Shown here: one piece after another, positions 7,683 to 16,111 of the stretch | Position numbering within the stretch: the stretch's first letter is position 1 | Layout of the letters: the number at the start of each line of letters is the position of its first letter | Assembly: GCA_021774435.1 (NCBI GenBank) | Contig: JAJFJB010000310.1 | Coordinates: 1-36,943, forward strand | DNA: 36,943 nt | From: Alphaproteobacteria bacterium | GTDB lineage: Bacteria > Pseudomonadota > Alphaproteobacteria > UBA8366 > GCA-2717185 | Reading direction: 5' to 3' | Program-made: the position numbers and the translations under genes | Notes under the pieces: generated by a model | Seen by the model: the letters and a program-made list of their open reading frames with translations, nothing else | Told to the model about the DNA's origin: nothing | Database searches by the model: none

Positions 7683-7721
7683 CGGGTTTCGGATCGCGAC
7701 AAGCGATTCCGACAAACCCCG
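7683..7721. terminator. Imperfect hairpin between convergent genes
   Basis: CGGGTTT followed by CGGATCGC (from 7683) can pair with GCGATTCCG and AAACCCCG (ending 7721) around a five-base GACAA loop, with small bulges. The hairpin sits in the 82 bases between the LysE-type gene and the convergent luciferase-like gene, where a shared terminator is expected. There is no clear T tract on either side, so function is moderately likely only. Confidence 0.45.
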
Positions 7722-7728
7722 ACCCCGT

Positions 7729-8748
7729 CTAAGCAAACACCCGCGGCATCACCTCCTCGACGACACCCTTCATCAACGCATCGGGATGCTCCCAGGTGCC
7801 GTGGTCGCGCCACCAGATGGCATCGATATCGCATTCAATCAGGGCCTGTACGCGTTCCGCGACTTCGGCGCCGGACCCCAGCATGTTCATCGCCGCAACA
7901 GTCTCGTCAGGAATATAGGCGGTGGCACGTTTCGCCTCCTCCCAATCAACGGCATGACCAAGATCGGGATAGGGCTGCAACGTTTGTTCCGGTACCTTAA
8001 CCGGTGTCAGGCCGGCCCGGTCGAACAATTCGTTGGCAAAGGCATGGCGGCAGAGATTGCCCACGCAGGGCCGCATCAGGTCGATGGCGCGTTGCTTGTC
8101 GTCGTCGATGCACGCCGTCAACACGAGCATGCGGCGGACATCCTCCCGTTTCCGGCCGGCCCGGGCCATACCTGCCTCGACATGCTCAAGCGCCCATTGT
8201 ACGCAGCCCGGATCGGCTCCGACCATGATCAGTACCCCATCCGCCACCTCGCCCGCGAGCTGCAGCGATTTCGGTCCGCTCGCCGCGAGATAGACCGGCA
8301 GTTCCGGATGCGGCGGTTCGAGTTCGATCTCCAACCCGCCGAGCTGCGTGCGTTCGCCACTGAAAATACCCTTCCACAGCGCTGCCGACTCGCGCATCAG
8401 CTTCAGGGTCGCCGCCTTTCGCCCGATGATATAAGCGGAACTGTATCCGGTGCCGACAACCAATTCAGCGCGCCCGTCCGACACTTCATCCAGCGTCACG
8501 ATCGCGCTGCCGACGGTCACGGGGTGCCGCGTGATGGGATTGGTAACACCCGGCCCCAGGCGCAACTTTTCGGTCGCCAGTGCCGCGCAGGTCAGGTGCA
8601 TGTAGACATCACGCCAGCGGCCCGCAAGCAGCGGCGTGTCCGGCACCCACATGAAGTCAAAGCCCGCTTCTTCCACCAGTTTCGCTTTCTCGGCCGTTGC
8701 CTGAGGCTTGCCGACCATGGGGACCCGGAGGCCGAATTCGATGCTCAT
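7729..8748 (-). CDS. LLM-class flavin/F420-dependent oxidoreductase
   Basis: This 339-residue protein has the TIM-barrel pattern of the luciferase-like monooxygenase superfamily. AEKAKLVEEAGFDFMWVPD forms the first strand-helix unit. LRLGPGVTNPITRHP is the segment that lines the cofactor site in this family, and GRAELVVGTG and PVYLAASGPKSLQLAGEVAD GVLI give the later barrel strands. The arrangement is closest to methylene-tetrahydromethanopterin reductase-like (F420-type) members, though FMN use is equally possible in proteobacteria. The substrate is unknown. It is encoded alone, convergent with the LysE-type gene and divergent from the selenoprotein peroxiredoxin across a 197-base intergenic space that must hold both promoters. 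Confidence 0.88.
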   Translation of the reverse strand: MSIEFGLRVPMVGKPQATAEKAKLVEEAGFDFMWVPDTPLLAGRWRDVYMHLTCAALATEKLRLGPGVTNPITRHPVTVGSAIVTLDEVSDGRAELVVGTGYSSAYIIGRKAATLKLMRESAALWKGIFSGERTQLGGLEIELEPPHPELPVYLAASGPKSLQLAGEVADGVLIMVGADPGCVQWALEHVEAGMARAGRKREDVRRMLVLTACIDDDKQRAIDLMRPCVGNLCRHAFANELFDRAGLTPVKVPEQTLQPYPDLGHAVDWEEAKRATAYIPDETVAAMNMLGSGAEVAERVQALIECDIDAIWWRDHGTWEHPDALMKGVVEEVMPRVFA

Positions 8749-8945
8749 ATGGAATCACTCGCGTTTGCTGGTGGGAGATGGATTGCAGAAAGAATAACCG
8801 ATGACAGCCAAACCAGCCAAATCGCACCTGCATATTTCAACGGAGCGCGATTCTTACCGAAGGCCACTTCCAAATCCGCGGCGGGGTGCTAAGTTAATTG
8901 CTCTTGAAGTCACGTAAACACCAACCGTAAGGGGACAACTAGCCC

Positions 8946-9392
8946 ATGATAGGGGAAGGTAGCCAAGCCCCGGCGTTTTCGATGGTCAACCAAGACGGTT
9001 CTGCCGTCTCGTTGGACGATTTCGCCGGCAAGTATGTGCTTCTGTGGTGGTATCCGAAAGCCGATACCCCCGGATGAACGATCGAAGGCAAAGGGTTCCG
9101 TGATCGAATCCAAGATTTCAACGACCATAATGCCGTCATCTGCGGGGTCAGCTTCGACTCGCCCGCAGATAACAAAGCGTTCAAGGAAAAGTTCGATTTT
9201 CCTTACGACCTGCTGACCGATGAAGGTCGGTCTGATTCCATCGCCTTTGGTGTGGCGGAGTCCGACTCACCCCGACCGAGCCGTATGTCCGTCCTGATCG
9301 GGCCGGACGGCAAGGTCGCAAAAGCCTACGAGACAGTGAAACCGCCAGAGCATCCCGATCAGGTGCTCGCGGATCTGAAAAGCCTGTCTTAA
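8946..9392 (+). CDS. Peroxiredoxin (Bcp/AhpC-TSA type) with in-frame TGA: probable selenoprotein
   Basis: Reading from ATG 8946 to TAA 9390-9392 gives 148 residues with one in-frame TGA at 9075-9077 (codon 44). The product is a thiol peroxidase of the Bcp/peroxiredoxin-Q type: QAPAFSMVNQDG, FAGKYVLLWWYPKADTPG, then the TGA, then TIEGKGFRDRI, GVSFDSPADN, LLTDEG and SRMSVLIGPDGKV with the active-site Arg113. In cysteine homologues the residue at the TGA is the peroxidatic Cys (TPGCT), so the codon is best read as selenocysteine. Similarity is equally good on both sides and in the same frame, which argues against a decayed gene. The position of the usual resolving Cys (+5) is Lys, and the only Cys is C66, so it is 1-Cys-like. 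AAGGGG lies upstream of the ATG. Gene callers would truncate or drop it. Confidence 0.88.
9079..9106 (+). promoter_or_regulatory. Candidate bacterial SECIS hairpin after the Sec codon
   Basis: Directly after the TGA, CGATC (9079-9083) pairs perfectly with GATCG (9102-9106). Inside, GG (9087-9088) pairs with CC (9098-9099) around a nine-base loop CAAAGGGTT that contains a G followed by U, the feature recognised by SelB in known bacterial elements. Bacterial SECIS elements lie inside the coding region just 3' of the UGA, as here. The fold was drawn by hand. Confidence 0.55.
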
Positions 9393-9412
9393 GCTGTAGC
9401 GGTCTGGAAATA

Positions 9413-9456
9413 GGCGAGACAAGGTGCGGTAGACGTGCCTTGTCTCGCCGTTTCTT
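9413..9456. terminator. Strong bidirectional intrinsic terminator
   Basis: GGCGAGACAAGG (9413-9424) and CCTTGTCTCGCC (9438-9449) form a perfect 12-bp stem with a 13-base loop, followed on the plus strand by GTTTCTTT. On the opposite strand the stem is followed by TATTTCC. It lies between the convergent peroxiredoxin and MFS genes and can end both transcripts. Confidence 0.85.
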
Positions 9457-9478
9457 TAGGGTAGGTAGACCATACGCC

Positions 9479-10732
9479 TCAGCGCCGCGATGCTGACATC
9501 GCCCAAAAAATTCCGATGCCGCCCGCGAACAGCGCCGCAGCCAGCAGGAACCAGACCGCCTGATATCCGCCCGTCGCGGCAACGAGAATTCCGGCCAGCA
9601 GTGGGCCCGCGCCGGACCCGATGCGAATTGACATGTAAATGGGGCCGTAGATCCGCCCGAATGCCTGCTGTCCGAAGACGGAGGCGGTGGCAAGCGGCTG
9701 CAAGACGACGATGACACCCATGGTCAGGCCGAACAAAGCGGAGCCGATCAGCAATTCCGTCGCACTGGACCCGATCGCCAGGAGCAGAAAGCTCGCCGCC
9801 TGAATGGCAAACATCAATGCCACCCATACCCGCGGCGAAAAGCGGGACCCCACGAGCATGAACCCGACACGCCCCACCATGCCCATCAAGGTCGTCACGG
9901 TCACCACCGACGCAGCGCCGATCAATCCCAGCGACATTTGCAAAAACATGACCTGATGCACGAGGTAGCCGCCTTGCGCCGCCATTCCGAGCGCGAAGCA
10001 GATGGACAACCCCCAAAACGCCACGGTGCGCATCGCTTCCGGCACCGTCCAGGGATGGCTGTCCGTGTCCAGATCGACCGTTTGCGGATCATCCGCAACC
10101 AAACCGCCATCCGGTTCCTGCCCGACCGCTTCGGGGCCATCCTTGATAACCCATAAGGCCAACGGAACGATTACCGCCAAGGTGACGGCGGCAAGCACGA
10201 ACCCACCCGCCAGCATGCCCCATGCTTCGATGACCGCGGCATTAAGCGGCACCAGCAAGGCGCCGCCAAGCCCGGCGCCAAACGTCGCGGCAGCCATGGC
10301 GCGGGTCCGATGGCGGACGAACCAACGCGTAATGATCTTACCCAAGGTGATAGTATGAATGCAGGTGAAGCCGCAGCCGAGGACCACGAACACCGGGTAA
10401 GTGTGCCACGGCGCCCGGACAAGACCGAATCCGATCATGCCCAACCCGATCAGCACGGCGCCCGCCAAGAGAACGATCCGAGGGCCCTGCCGATCCACAA
10501 TGCGGCCAACCCAGACACCGGCCATTCCAGCGCAAAGATGAAACAGGACCGGTCCAACCGACAACGTCGCCGGCGACCAGCCATAATCCCGCACGAAGAC
10601 ACCCAAAAAGACGCCCTGGTTGAATACACCGACGCCCCAGGTGACGAAGGCGATCCCATTACAGGCGGCGACGACGAACCAACCGTAATAGGCATCACGC
10701 AGTGAAAATCGCAGACGAGAAAATGGTACCAA
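9479..10732 (-). CDS. MFS transporter
   Basis: This is a 417-residue major facilitator superfamily protein with about 12 hydrophobic segments in two halves joined by a charged loop (KDGPEAVGQEPDGG, near residue 200). The loop between helices 2 and 3 carries GRIVDRQGPRIVLL, the family's G-x3-D-R-x-G-x-R signature, and FVRHRTRAMAAATFGAGLGG follows helix 4. The pattern resembles OFA/monocarboxylate-type porters that import or exchange organic acids. The start is a TTG at 10732 with AAGAG-like purines upstream; no better ATG fits. It lies downstream of the hydrolase and enolase-superfamily genes on the same strand, so it is the natural candidate for moving their substrate or product. The coding end is protected by the strong terminator at 9413-9456. 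Confidence 0.88.
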   Translation of the reverse strand: MVPFSRLRFSLRDAYYGWFVVAACNGIAFVTWGVGVFNQGVFLGVFVRDYGWSPATLSVGPVLFHLCAGMAGVWVGRIVDRQGPRIVLLAGAVLIGLGMIGFGLVRAPWHTYPVFVVLGCGFTCIHTITLGKIITRWFVRHRTRAMAAATFGAGLGGALLVPLNAAVIEAWGMLAGGFVLAAVTLAVIVPLALWVIKDGPEAVGQEPDGGLVADDPQTVDLDTDSHPWTVPEAMRTVAFWGLSICFALGMAAQGGYLVHQVMFLQMSLGLIGAASVVTVTTLMGMVGRVGFMLVGSRFSPRVWVALMFAIQAASFLLLAIGSSATELLIGSALFGLTMGVIVVLQPLATASVFGQQAFGRIYGPIYMSIRIGSGAGPLLAGILVAATGGYQAVWFLLAAALFAGGIGIFWAMSASRR

Positions 10733-10748
10733 GAGACTCTTTCTTTCG

Positions 10749-10773
10749 GGAAACCAATTACTTCGTGGTTTCC
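10749..10773. repeat. 8-bp inverted repeat in the leader of the MFS gene
   Basis: GGAAACCA (10749-10756) and TGGTTTCC (10766-10773) form a perfect 8-bp inverted repeat with a 9-base spacer, ending 17 bases before the TTG start of the MFS gene. It could be a regulator-binding operator, an mRNA hairpin in the leader, or a weak terminator for the upstream enolase-type gene. No T tract is present downstream on the minus strand. Confidence 0.5.
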
Positions 10774-10842
10774 TTTACGCGAATAGTTCTTGTTTTGTTC
10801 TATCTTTTCACGCGCCACAGAGCAAGCGAATAGGCGCGCGCG

Positions 10843-11883
10843 TCAGAAGTTTTGCGGCGCGACGCCAAGACCGGGAACAGTGGGTACGGTCATATGGCCA
10901 TCGACGATGGCCGGCGGCGGCGCAACGTCCTCGGCAAAGAACCGGGAGGTTCCGAACCCGCAATCGGGAATCGGCTGGCCATGCAGGCTCGCGATATGAA
11001 GCGCTGTCGTAACGCCGACCGCGGTTTCCAAACTGTTGGTGATCGTGCACCTGACACCCTGCGAGGCCGCGAGCCGAATTATCGACAAGGACCGGTCGGG
11101 GCCCCCCAAACGCTGCGGTTTGAGAATTAGCGCATCGACCGCGTTCGCCGCGAGCAGTTCGCGAATCGCAGCTTCGTCCAGCGCCGCCTCGTCGGCCGCG
11201 ATGCCAACGGGGCTTGCCTTGCGCACCGCGGCGAGGGCGGCGGTATCGCCCGCCGGTATGGGCTGTTCGACATAGTCGATACCAAATCCGGCGAAGTCCG
11301 TCAGATGCGCCGCCGCCCAATCGGGGTGCCAGGCCTCGTTGGCGTCGAGCCGCAAGGTCGCGTCCGGCGCCGCATCGCGGATTGCCGCGACCCGGATGAG
11401 ATCTTCTTTTCGGTCAGCCGAGCATTTGATCTTCAACGTCCGGTGCCCTTCGCCGATCAGGCGCCGGGCCGTATCCGCGGCCGCTTGCGCATCACCGTCG
11501 GTCACAAGCCCATTGACCGGGACCAGTTCGGCCGGCGCTTCCGACCCCAGAGCCAAAAAAGCGGACAGAGATTTCCCTTCTCTCGCCGCCCGCGCCGATA
11601 GCCAGGCGGTCGCGATTGCACAGCGAATTCGGGCATAGGGCGACCGTGCATCGATATGCGCCAGGAACGACTCGTCCCGAGAATCGAGACCGTCAACCAC
11701 GGCATTCGCTTCCGCGACGCGCGCGGCACCATCGACAGTTTCATGCGGCGGTGGCGCCATTTCTCCCCAGCCCACCGCGCCGTCGAGATCGACCCGCGCC
11801 AGCAAGCCGCTGCGTTCTAGCTGCTCCCCCTTCGCCCAACGATAGGGAACGCGCAGTGGCAGGCTATAAGGAAAGAATTCCAT
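10843..11883 (-). CDS. Enolase-superfamily enzyme (OSBS/N-acylamino acid racemase or dipeptide epimerase-like)
   Basis: This 346-residue protein belongs to the mandelate racemase/muconate lactonizing branch of the enolase superfamily. The capping domain is in the N-terminal 110 residues. The barrel carries TLKIKC (K151 and K153, the KxK base), RLDANEAW (metal ligand D180), YVEQPI (E206), AADEA (D231) and ALILKP (K255, the second base). All catalytic positions of an OSBS/NSAR or dipeptide-epimerase type enzyme are therefore present. No menaquinone genes are nearby, so a MenC role is unlikely from context, and a catabolic epimerase, racemase or dehydratase is more probable. The gene starts nine bases after the alpha/beta hydrolase stop and precedes an MFS transporter. 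The exact reaction cannot be read from sequence. Confidence 0.87.
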   Translation of the reverse strand: MEFFPYSLPLRVPYRWAKGEQLERSGLLARVDLDGAVGWGEMAPPPHETVDGAARVAEANAVVDGLDSRDESFLAHIDARSPYARIRCAIATAWLSARAAREGKSLSAFLALGSEAPAELVPVNGLVTDGDAQAAADTARRLIGEGHRTLKIKCSADRKEDLIRVAAIRDAAPDATLRLDANEAWHPDWAAAHLTDFAGFGIDYVEQPIPAGDTAALAAVRKASPVGIAADEAALDEAAIRELLAANAVDALILKPQRLGGPDRSLSIIRLAASQGVRCTITNSLETAVGVTTALHIASLHGQPIPDCGFGTSRFFAEDVAPPPAIVDGHMTVPTVPGLGVAPQNF

Positions 11884-11892
11884 GCACGTATC

Positions 11893-12771
11893 TTAACGCG
11901 CCGGCGCGACCCGTTTCAGAAATTCGACCACGGACCCCGCAAATATATCGTTTCGGTCTCCGGCGACCATATGAGCCGCGTTCTTGACATTGACATACTC
12001 CGCATGCGGGCACTGCTTCAGGAAACTTTGTGCGCCATCCTCGCTCAAAACGTCGGACAAGCCGCCGCGCACCAAGAGGGTTGGAAGTTTCAACGTATCC
12101 GCACAATCGTGCAGGCGTTGACGATAATCGGCGTTGATACGTTGCCCGGCCCGGCGTGCCGGATCCCAATGCCAGCGGTACTTGCCATTCGCGCCAAGAC
12201 GGACATTCTTGGCCAGCCCGTCCAAATTCCGTGGCCGTTTGCGATGCGGCTGGTAGTTGGCGATCGCCTCAGCGACTTCTTCTAGTGTATCGAACCCATC
12301 CGGTTTCTGGCCCATGAATTCCTGAATCTTACGCGATCCCTCGGCTTCGATCTTCGGCGCCATATCGACCAGAACCAACGCCGCCGCATCGATTTTTTCG
12401 GTCCCGATGGAAAGCAGGCTGACCCCGCCGCCCATGGATGCGCCAACGAGGATGGGATTTTCGCTGCCCAGAGCCCGTGACACGCAGGCCAGATCCTCGA
12501 CCATATTATCGGGCGCGTAATCCTCCGTTGTCGCGGCCCAGCCGGAATCGCCATGTCCGCGCGCATCGAACGCAACGGCGTGATAGCCGCTCTCGCCCAG
12601 GGTTTCGCCAGCCCCCTTCCAGGCATGCCGCGTCTGTCCGCCGCCATGCAGCAGCACAACCAGCTGTTTGTTCGGGTCGCCCCACGTATCGCCGGCAATC
12701 TTGATGCCACCATGCCCTTCCCACTTGTGCATCGGGACAGGCGTCCCGGGCAGCCGCTCTCCTGCGCTCAT
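11893..12771 (-). CDS. Alpha/beta hydrolase
   Basis: This 292-residue alpha/beta-hydrolase fold protein shows LLHGGGQTRHAW (oxyanion-hole HG motif, near residue 41), AFDARGHGDSG, the nucleophile elbow VGASMGGG with Ser112, an acidic residue in LVRGGLSDVLS (Asp240) and the catalytic His267 in NAAHMVAGD. It is probably an esterase, amidase, lactonase or C-C bond hydrolase in the cytoplasm; no signal peptide is visible. It is first in a minus-strand run with the enolase-superfamily gene (9-base gap) and the MFS transporter, suggesting one small catabolic unit. GTTGAGGA directly precedes the ATG. Substrate is unknown. Confidence 0.9.
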   Translation of the reverse strand: MSAGERLPGTPVPMHKWEGHGGIKIAGDTWGDPNKQLVVLLHGGGQTRHAWKGAGETLGESGYHAVAFDARGHGDSGWAATTEDYAPDNMVEDLACVSRALGSENPILVGASMGGGVSLLSIGTEKIDAAALVLVDMAPKIEAEGSRKIQEFMGQKPDGFDTLEEVAEAIANYQPHRKRPRNLDGLAKNVRLGANGKYRWHWDPARRAGQRINADYRQRLHDCADTLKLPTLLVRGGLSDVLSEDGAQSFLKQCPHAEYVNVKNAAHMVAGDRNDIFAGSVVEFLKRVAPAR

Positions 12772-12954
12772 TCCTCAACTTCCCTTGCTCCAATGAAAAC
12801 TCTGCGACGGATTAGTCCGGACATTGCATCCGCCAATATTCTAGCCACGCACGCTTGCGAGTCGAGATAGCACGATATATCGCGTGATCATCACCCTTCA
12901 TGACTATTCCGAACCCACGAAAATCGGAGAAGGTAGCAATGCTGGTCGCTTATT

Positions 12955-15189
12955 TTATTGCCAGTTGTTCTTCTGAATGAGCAAACGTGCCGTTTTTTTG
13001 GCCTTGTTGATTTCCTCGGGTGTCATCCGCAATGCAAGATCTTTTAAATTGGCAATTGCCCGCTCCTGCTCTTTCCCGGGAGCATAACGCAACGCAGCCA
13101 GCGCTAACCACATATGCGCCTGTACATAATCACGCTCGACACCGTCCCCATTGTGGTACAGCAACGCAAGATTCAACATAGCCGGTGCGTGCCCTTGCCC
13201 TGCCGCGCTGCGCCAAAGCTTGCCTGCCTCCACCGAGTCACGGGCAACACCTTCGCCTTGATAATACATTGTGCCCAAACTGGTCTGTGCCTGTACATGT
13301 CCCCGATCCGCAGCCATGCGCCAGAACCGTTTCGCTTCGTCAAGGTCACGGGGAACACCCTGGCTATGATAGTGCATAATGCCAAGACTATTGAGCGTTG
13401 GCGCATGCCCCTGTTTCGCCGCCTCAAGCCAGAGTCTGCGCGCCTCGTTGGGATCGCGCGGAATACCTTCACCTTCCAGGTACATGATTCCCAGATTGTG
13501 CATCGCTGGGGCGTGGCCCTGTTCCAGCGCTTCGCGCCATAAACGACGCGCTTCGGACAGGTCGCGCGGCACGCCATAGCCCTTATCATAGAGAATGCCG
13601 AGATTGTTCAGGGCGCGAGGCTCTTCCAATTCTACCGCCTTGCGATACCAATAAACCGCTTCTTTGATATCCGGGGATACACCACGGCCATGTTCGTAGG
13701 AGAAACCGATTACATTCATCGCCCTGGCATGTCCTTGCGCGGCGGCGAGATAGAATAAACGCATCGCTTCTGTTCCATCCTTCGCAATGCCAAGCCCATC
13801 CCAATAGAGCAGTCCAAGGGTGAATTGCGCCGTCGCGTTGCCAGCCGCTGTCGGCTGACGCAAAACTTTCAGGGCCTGCTCGTAATCACCACTATGATAT
13901 GCGGACAGGCCAATCGCTACTGGCCCCGTTTTTAACTCACTTCCAGTTTGCGGCCCTGATGAACCAGGCGGACAAGCGTCCAGAGTCATGTAGGGAATTC
14001 GGAAAGCGCCTGGATTAACCCGCACACAAACCGCCATGCGCGTACCGATTTGATCGAAAACTTCCCGGGGCACGTTGAGCGTATAGGGTTCCTCCCAGTG
14101 GCCCCAAGCGTCAAGCTTGACGGTGTAGGTTGTGTGTTCTCCCCCACTGACAAATTTTCCCTGGACCCTGGTCGGGAAAAATTGAGGAGTTCCGCGATCA
14201 AGAATACCGTTGAGCACCATCGTCGCGCCGTAGCCGTAGGGAAATGTCAGCAGCAGGAGCAACGCAACGGCCCCTGTCGTTAAAGGCGTTCTGCGATCGG
14301 CAATGGCCGCTATTACGGCGAAAACTAGGCCTGAAAACGCACCAATCGCGACAGGCAATCGCCAATCGAGCAGTTCGTAATCGAGAAATCCCCGCAAAGC
14401 CAGGGCAATTCCGGGGAGCAGGAACTGCGCCATGAGAAGAGGACGCCCATGCTCGTTTTTTGCATCAAGCCTGTAGAGATGCGGCCATACTCCAACAAGG
14501 ACGATGGCAATCCATGGCAGGACTGTTGCTACAGTGACGGCAACGACATAGGGGCGCGGATAAAAAAGCACCCAAAGTACAATTGCCAGCACAAAGATAT
14601 TCAGCCAAAACGCGACTCGTCGCGCAAAGTCAATGCGCGACAACCTTTCCTCTGGATCGGCCCCAAGTTCCGGATCTTCGGCTAGTTCAGCGATGACCTC
14701 ATCCGCCTCGAGGCGGTCGAGGTCCGGGAACCTATCCAACCATTCGTCCAGAATGTCATCTCGCTTTAAGATGCTGGATATTTTGACCGGTTTCACCAGA
14801 GATGAATTCGGTTCAAGGATTATTTCGTAAAATGACCAACCATGATTGATAATCCGGTATCCGCTGACTTCGTATTGATGCAATTGGCGGGTGGATAAAA
14901 GCCAACTAACTTCGATCCGGTCCGGGTAAAGGGACAAAACCGGTTTTCCAGTAAGCGCGTAAGAAAGAAAGTAAAGCCCTAACATAAGCGATCCGATACT
15001 CAACAATGCTATGATCGCTTCGCCACTTGGGTTTTCCGGCATACCGTCGACACTGACGTAACCCCCGGCAGCGGCCAGACCAACGAAACAGAAGCCTGTG
15101 GTTAGAGCGCCAATTCGCCACCCTTTCGACAGGCGGTATGTTCTGGGCAAATCCGCACCAGAAGCGGATTGAGAGGATAAGTTGGCCAA
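12955..15189 (-). CDS. Large membrane protein with C-terminal Sel1-like repeats
   Basis: This 744-residue protein has two parts. Residues 1-350 are largely membrane: two hydrophobic segments near 28-80, a soluble stretch (SLYPDRIEVSWL, about 90-190) resembling a small PH-like domain, then several more hydrophobic segments to about 345. A short soluble region with two Cys (MAVCVRV, TLDACPP) leads to seven tandem Sel1-like repeats of about 36 residues (about 445-705). Typical units are LGILYDKGYGVPRD then EARRLWREALEQGHA. Sel1 repeats bind partner proteins and are common in signalling scaffolds. The start is a TTG at 15189 with AAGGA seven bases upstream. I do not recognise a named family for the whole architecture. 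It appears monocistronic; 183 bases separate it from the hydrolase gene. Confidence 0.85.
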   Translation of the reverse strand: MANLSSQSASGADLPRTYRLSKGWRIGALTTGFCFVGLAAAGGYVSVDGMPENPSGEAIIALLSIGSLMLGLYFLSYALTGKPVLSLYPDRIEVSWLLSTRQLHQYEVSGYRIINHGWSFYEIILEPNSSLVKPVKISSILKRDDILDEWLDRFPDLDRLEADEVIAELAEDPELGADPEERLSRIDFARRVAFWLNIFVLAIVLWVLFYPRPYVVAVTVATVLPWIAIVLVGVWPHLYRLDAKNEHGRPLLMAQFLLPGIALALRGFLDYELLDWRLPVAIGAFSGLVFAVIAAIADRRTPLTTGAVALLLLLTFPYGYGATMVLNGILDRGTPQFFPTRVQGKFVSGGEHTTYTVKLDAWGHWEEPYTLNVPREVFDQIGTRMAVCVRVNPGAFRIPYMTLDACPPGSSGPQTGSELKTGPVAIGLSAYHSGDYEQALKVLRQPTAAGNATAQFTLGLLYWDGLGIAKDGTEAMRLFYLAAAQGHARAMNVIGFSYEHGRGVSPDIKEAVYWYRKAVELEEPRALNNLGILYDKGYGVPRDLSEARRLWREALEQGHAPAMHNLGIMYLEGEGIPRDPNEARRLWLEAAKQGHAPTLNSLGIMHYHSQGVPRDLDEAKRFWRMAADRGHVQAQTSLGTMYYQGEGVARDSVEAGKLWRSAAGQGHAPAMLNLALLYHNGDGVERDYVQAHMWLALAALRYAPGKEQERAIANLKDLALRMTPEEINKAKKTARLLIQKNNWQ

Positions 15190-15470
15190 AGTTAATCCTT
15201 TATCGAACGTGATCGTTCACAGCGAAACCATCATGTGTCACCGAACCTCAGTGCTCGGTTCAGGTACCTGTCTCTTCTGGTCTCGCACCATCTCGGGTCA
15301 CGGATCGCCGTATGGACTTTCTGTCATTTGCATAGAGTCATTCAGCCGTGTTTTCAGCGGCACATTGGGCACCCTTGCGAGACACCAATAAAGAATCTAC
15401 TTCACATTTATAAGTTTCATTTATTCATAAATATACGCCAAAAAATAACAACGGTAGGTTTCTCGATTCG
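15190..15470. other. Non-coding, partly AT-rich stretch
   Basis: The non-coding interval before the lpdA fragment runs from 15190 to 15569. The first part must contain the promoter of the Sel1-repeat gene (minus strand). The section around 15390-15460 is clearly richer in A and T than its surroundings and contains the small palindrome ATTTAT-TC-ATAAAT. I see no gene, tRNA or convincing named site. From 15471 the interval is part of the direct repeat shared with the lpdA upstream region. Confidence 0.5.
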
Positions 15471-15938
<468 letters not shown>

Positions 15939-15946
15939 TAATGCTT

Positions 15947-16111
15947 TCAGGTCGGTCTGCCAAACCGGATGTAGAAATTCGTATACTGCAGCAGCACCCG
16001 CGCCAAAGGCCGTCCCGACAAATCCGCGGCTTTCCCGGCAAAATGCAGTTGGAAACCGAAGAACGCTTTCGAATACCTCACGCTTTCTGCCGTCCCTGTC
16101 GTGCCGACGTC
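15947..16111 (-). pseudogene. Possible remnant of an unidentified small gene
   Basis: On the minus strand between the broken lpdA copy and ddl, one frame reads ESVRYSKAFFGF, then LHFAGKAADLSG, then LLQYTNFYIRFG before a TGA at 15947-15949. The residue mix is protein-like, unlike the other frames here. No convincing start is present: an ATG at 16130-16132 is followed by an in-frame TGA at 16112-16114. I do not recognise a family. It may be a decayed gene fragment brought in with, or disrupted by, the ddl insertion, or chance. Confidence 0.25.

Noticed and set aside
7627-8892. Plus-strand open frame of 421 codons opposite the luciferase-like gene
   Set aside because: Antisense shadow in GC-rich DNA; the LLM-family protein on the minus strand explains the region.
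10843-11883. menC (o-succinylbenzoate synthase) of menaquinone synthesis
   Set aside because: The fold and active-site residues would allow it, but no other men genes are present and the neighbours are a hydrolase and an MFS porter.
12955-13850. CRISPR-like or DNA-level tandem repeat array
   Set aside because: The periodicity of about 108 bases comes from Sel1 protein repeats; units differ in DNA sequence and lie within an open frame.
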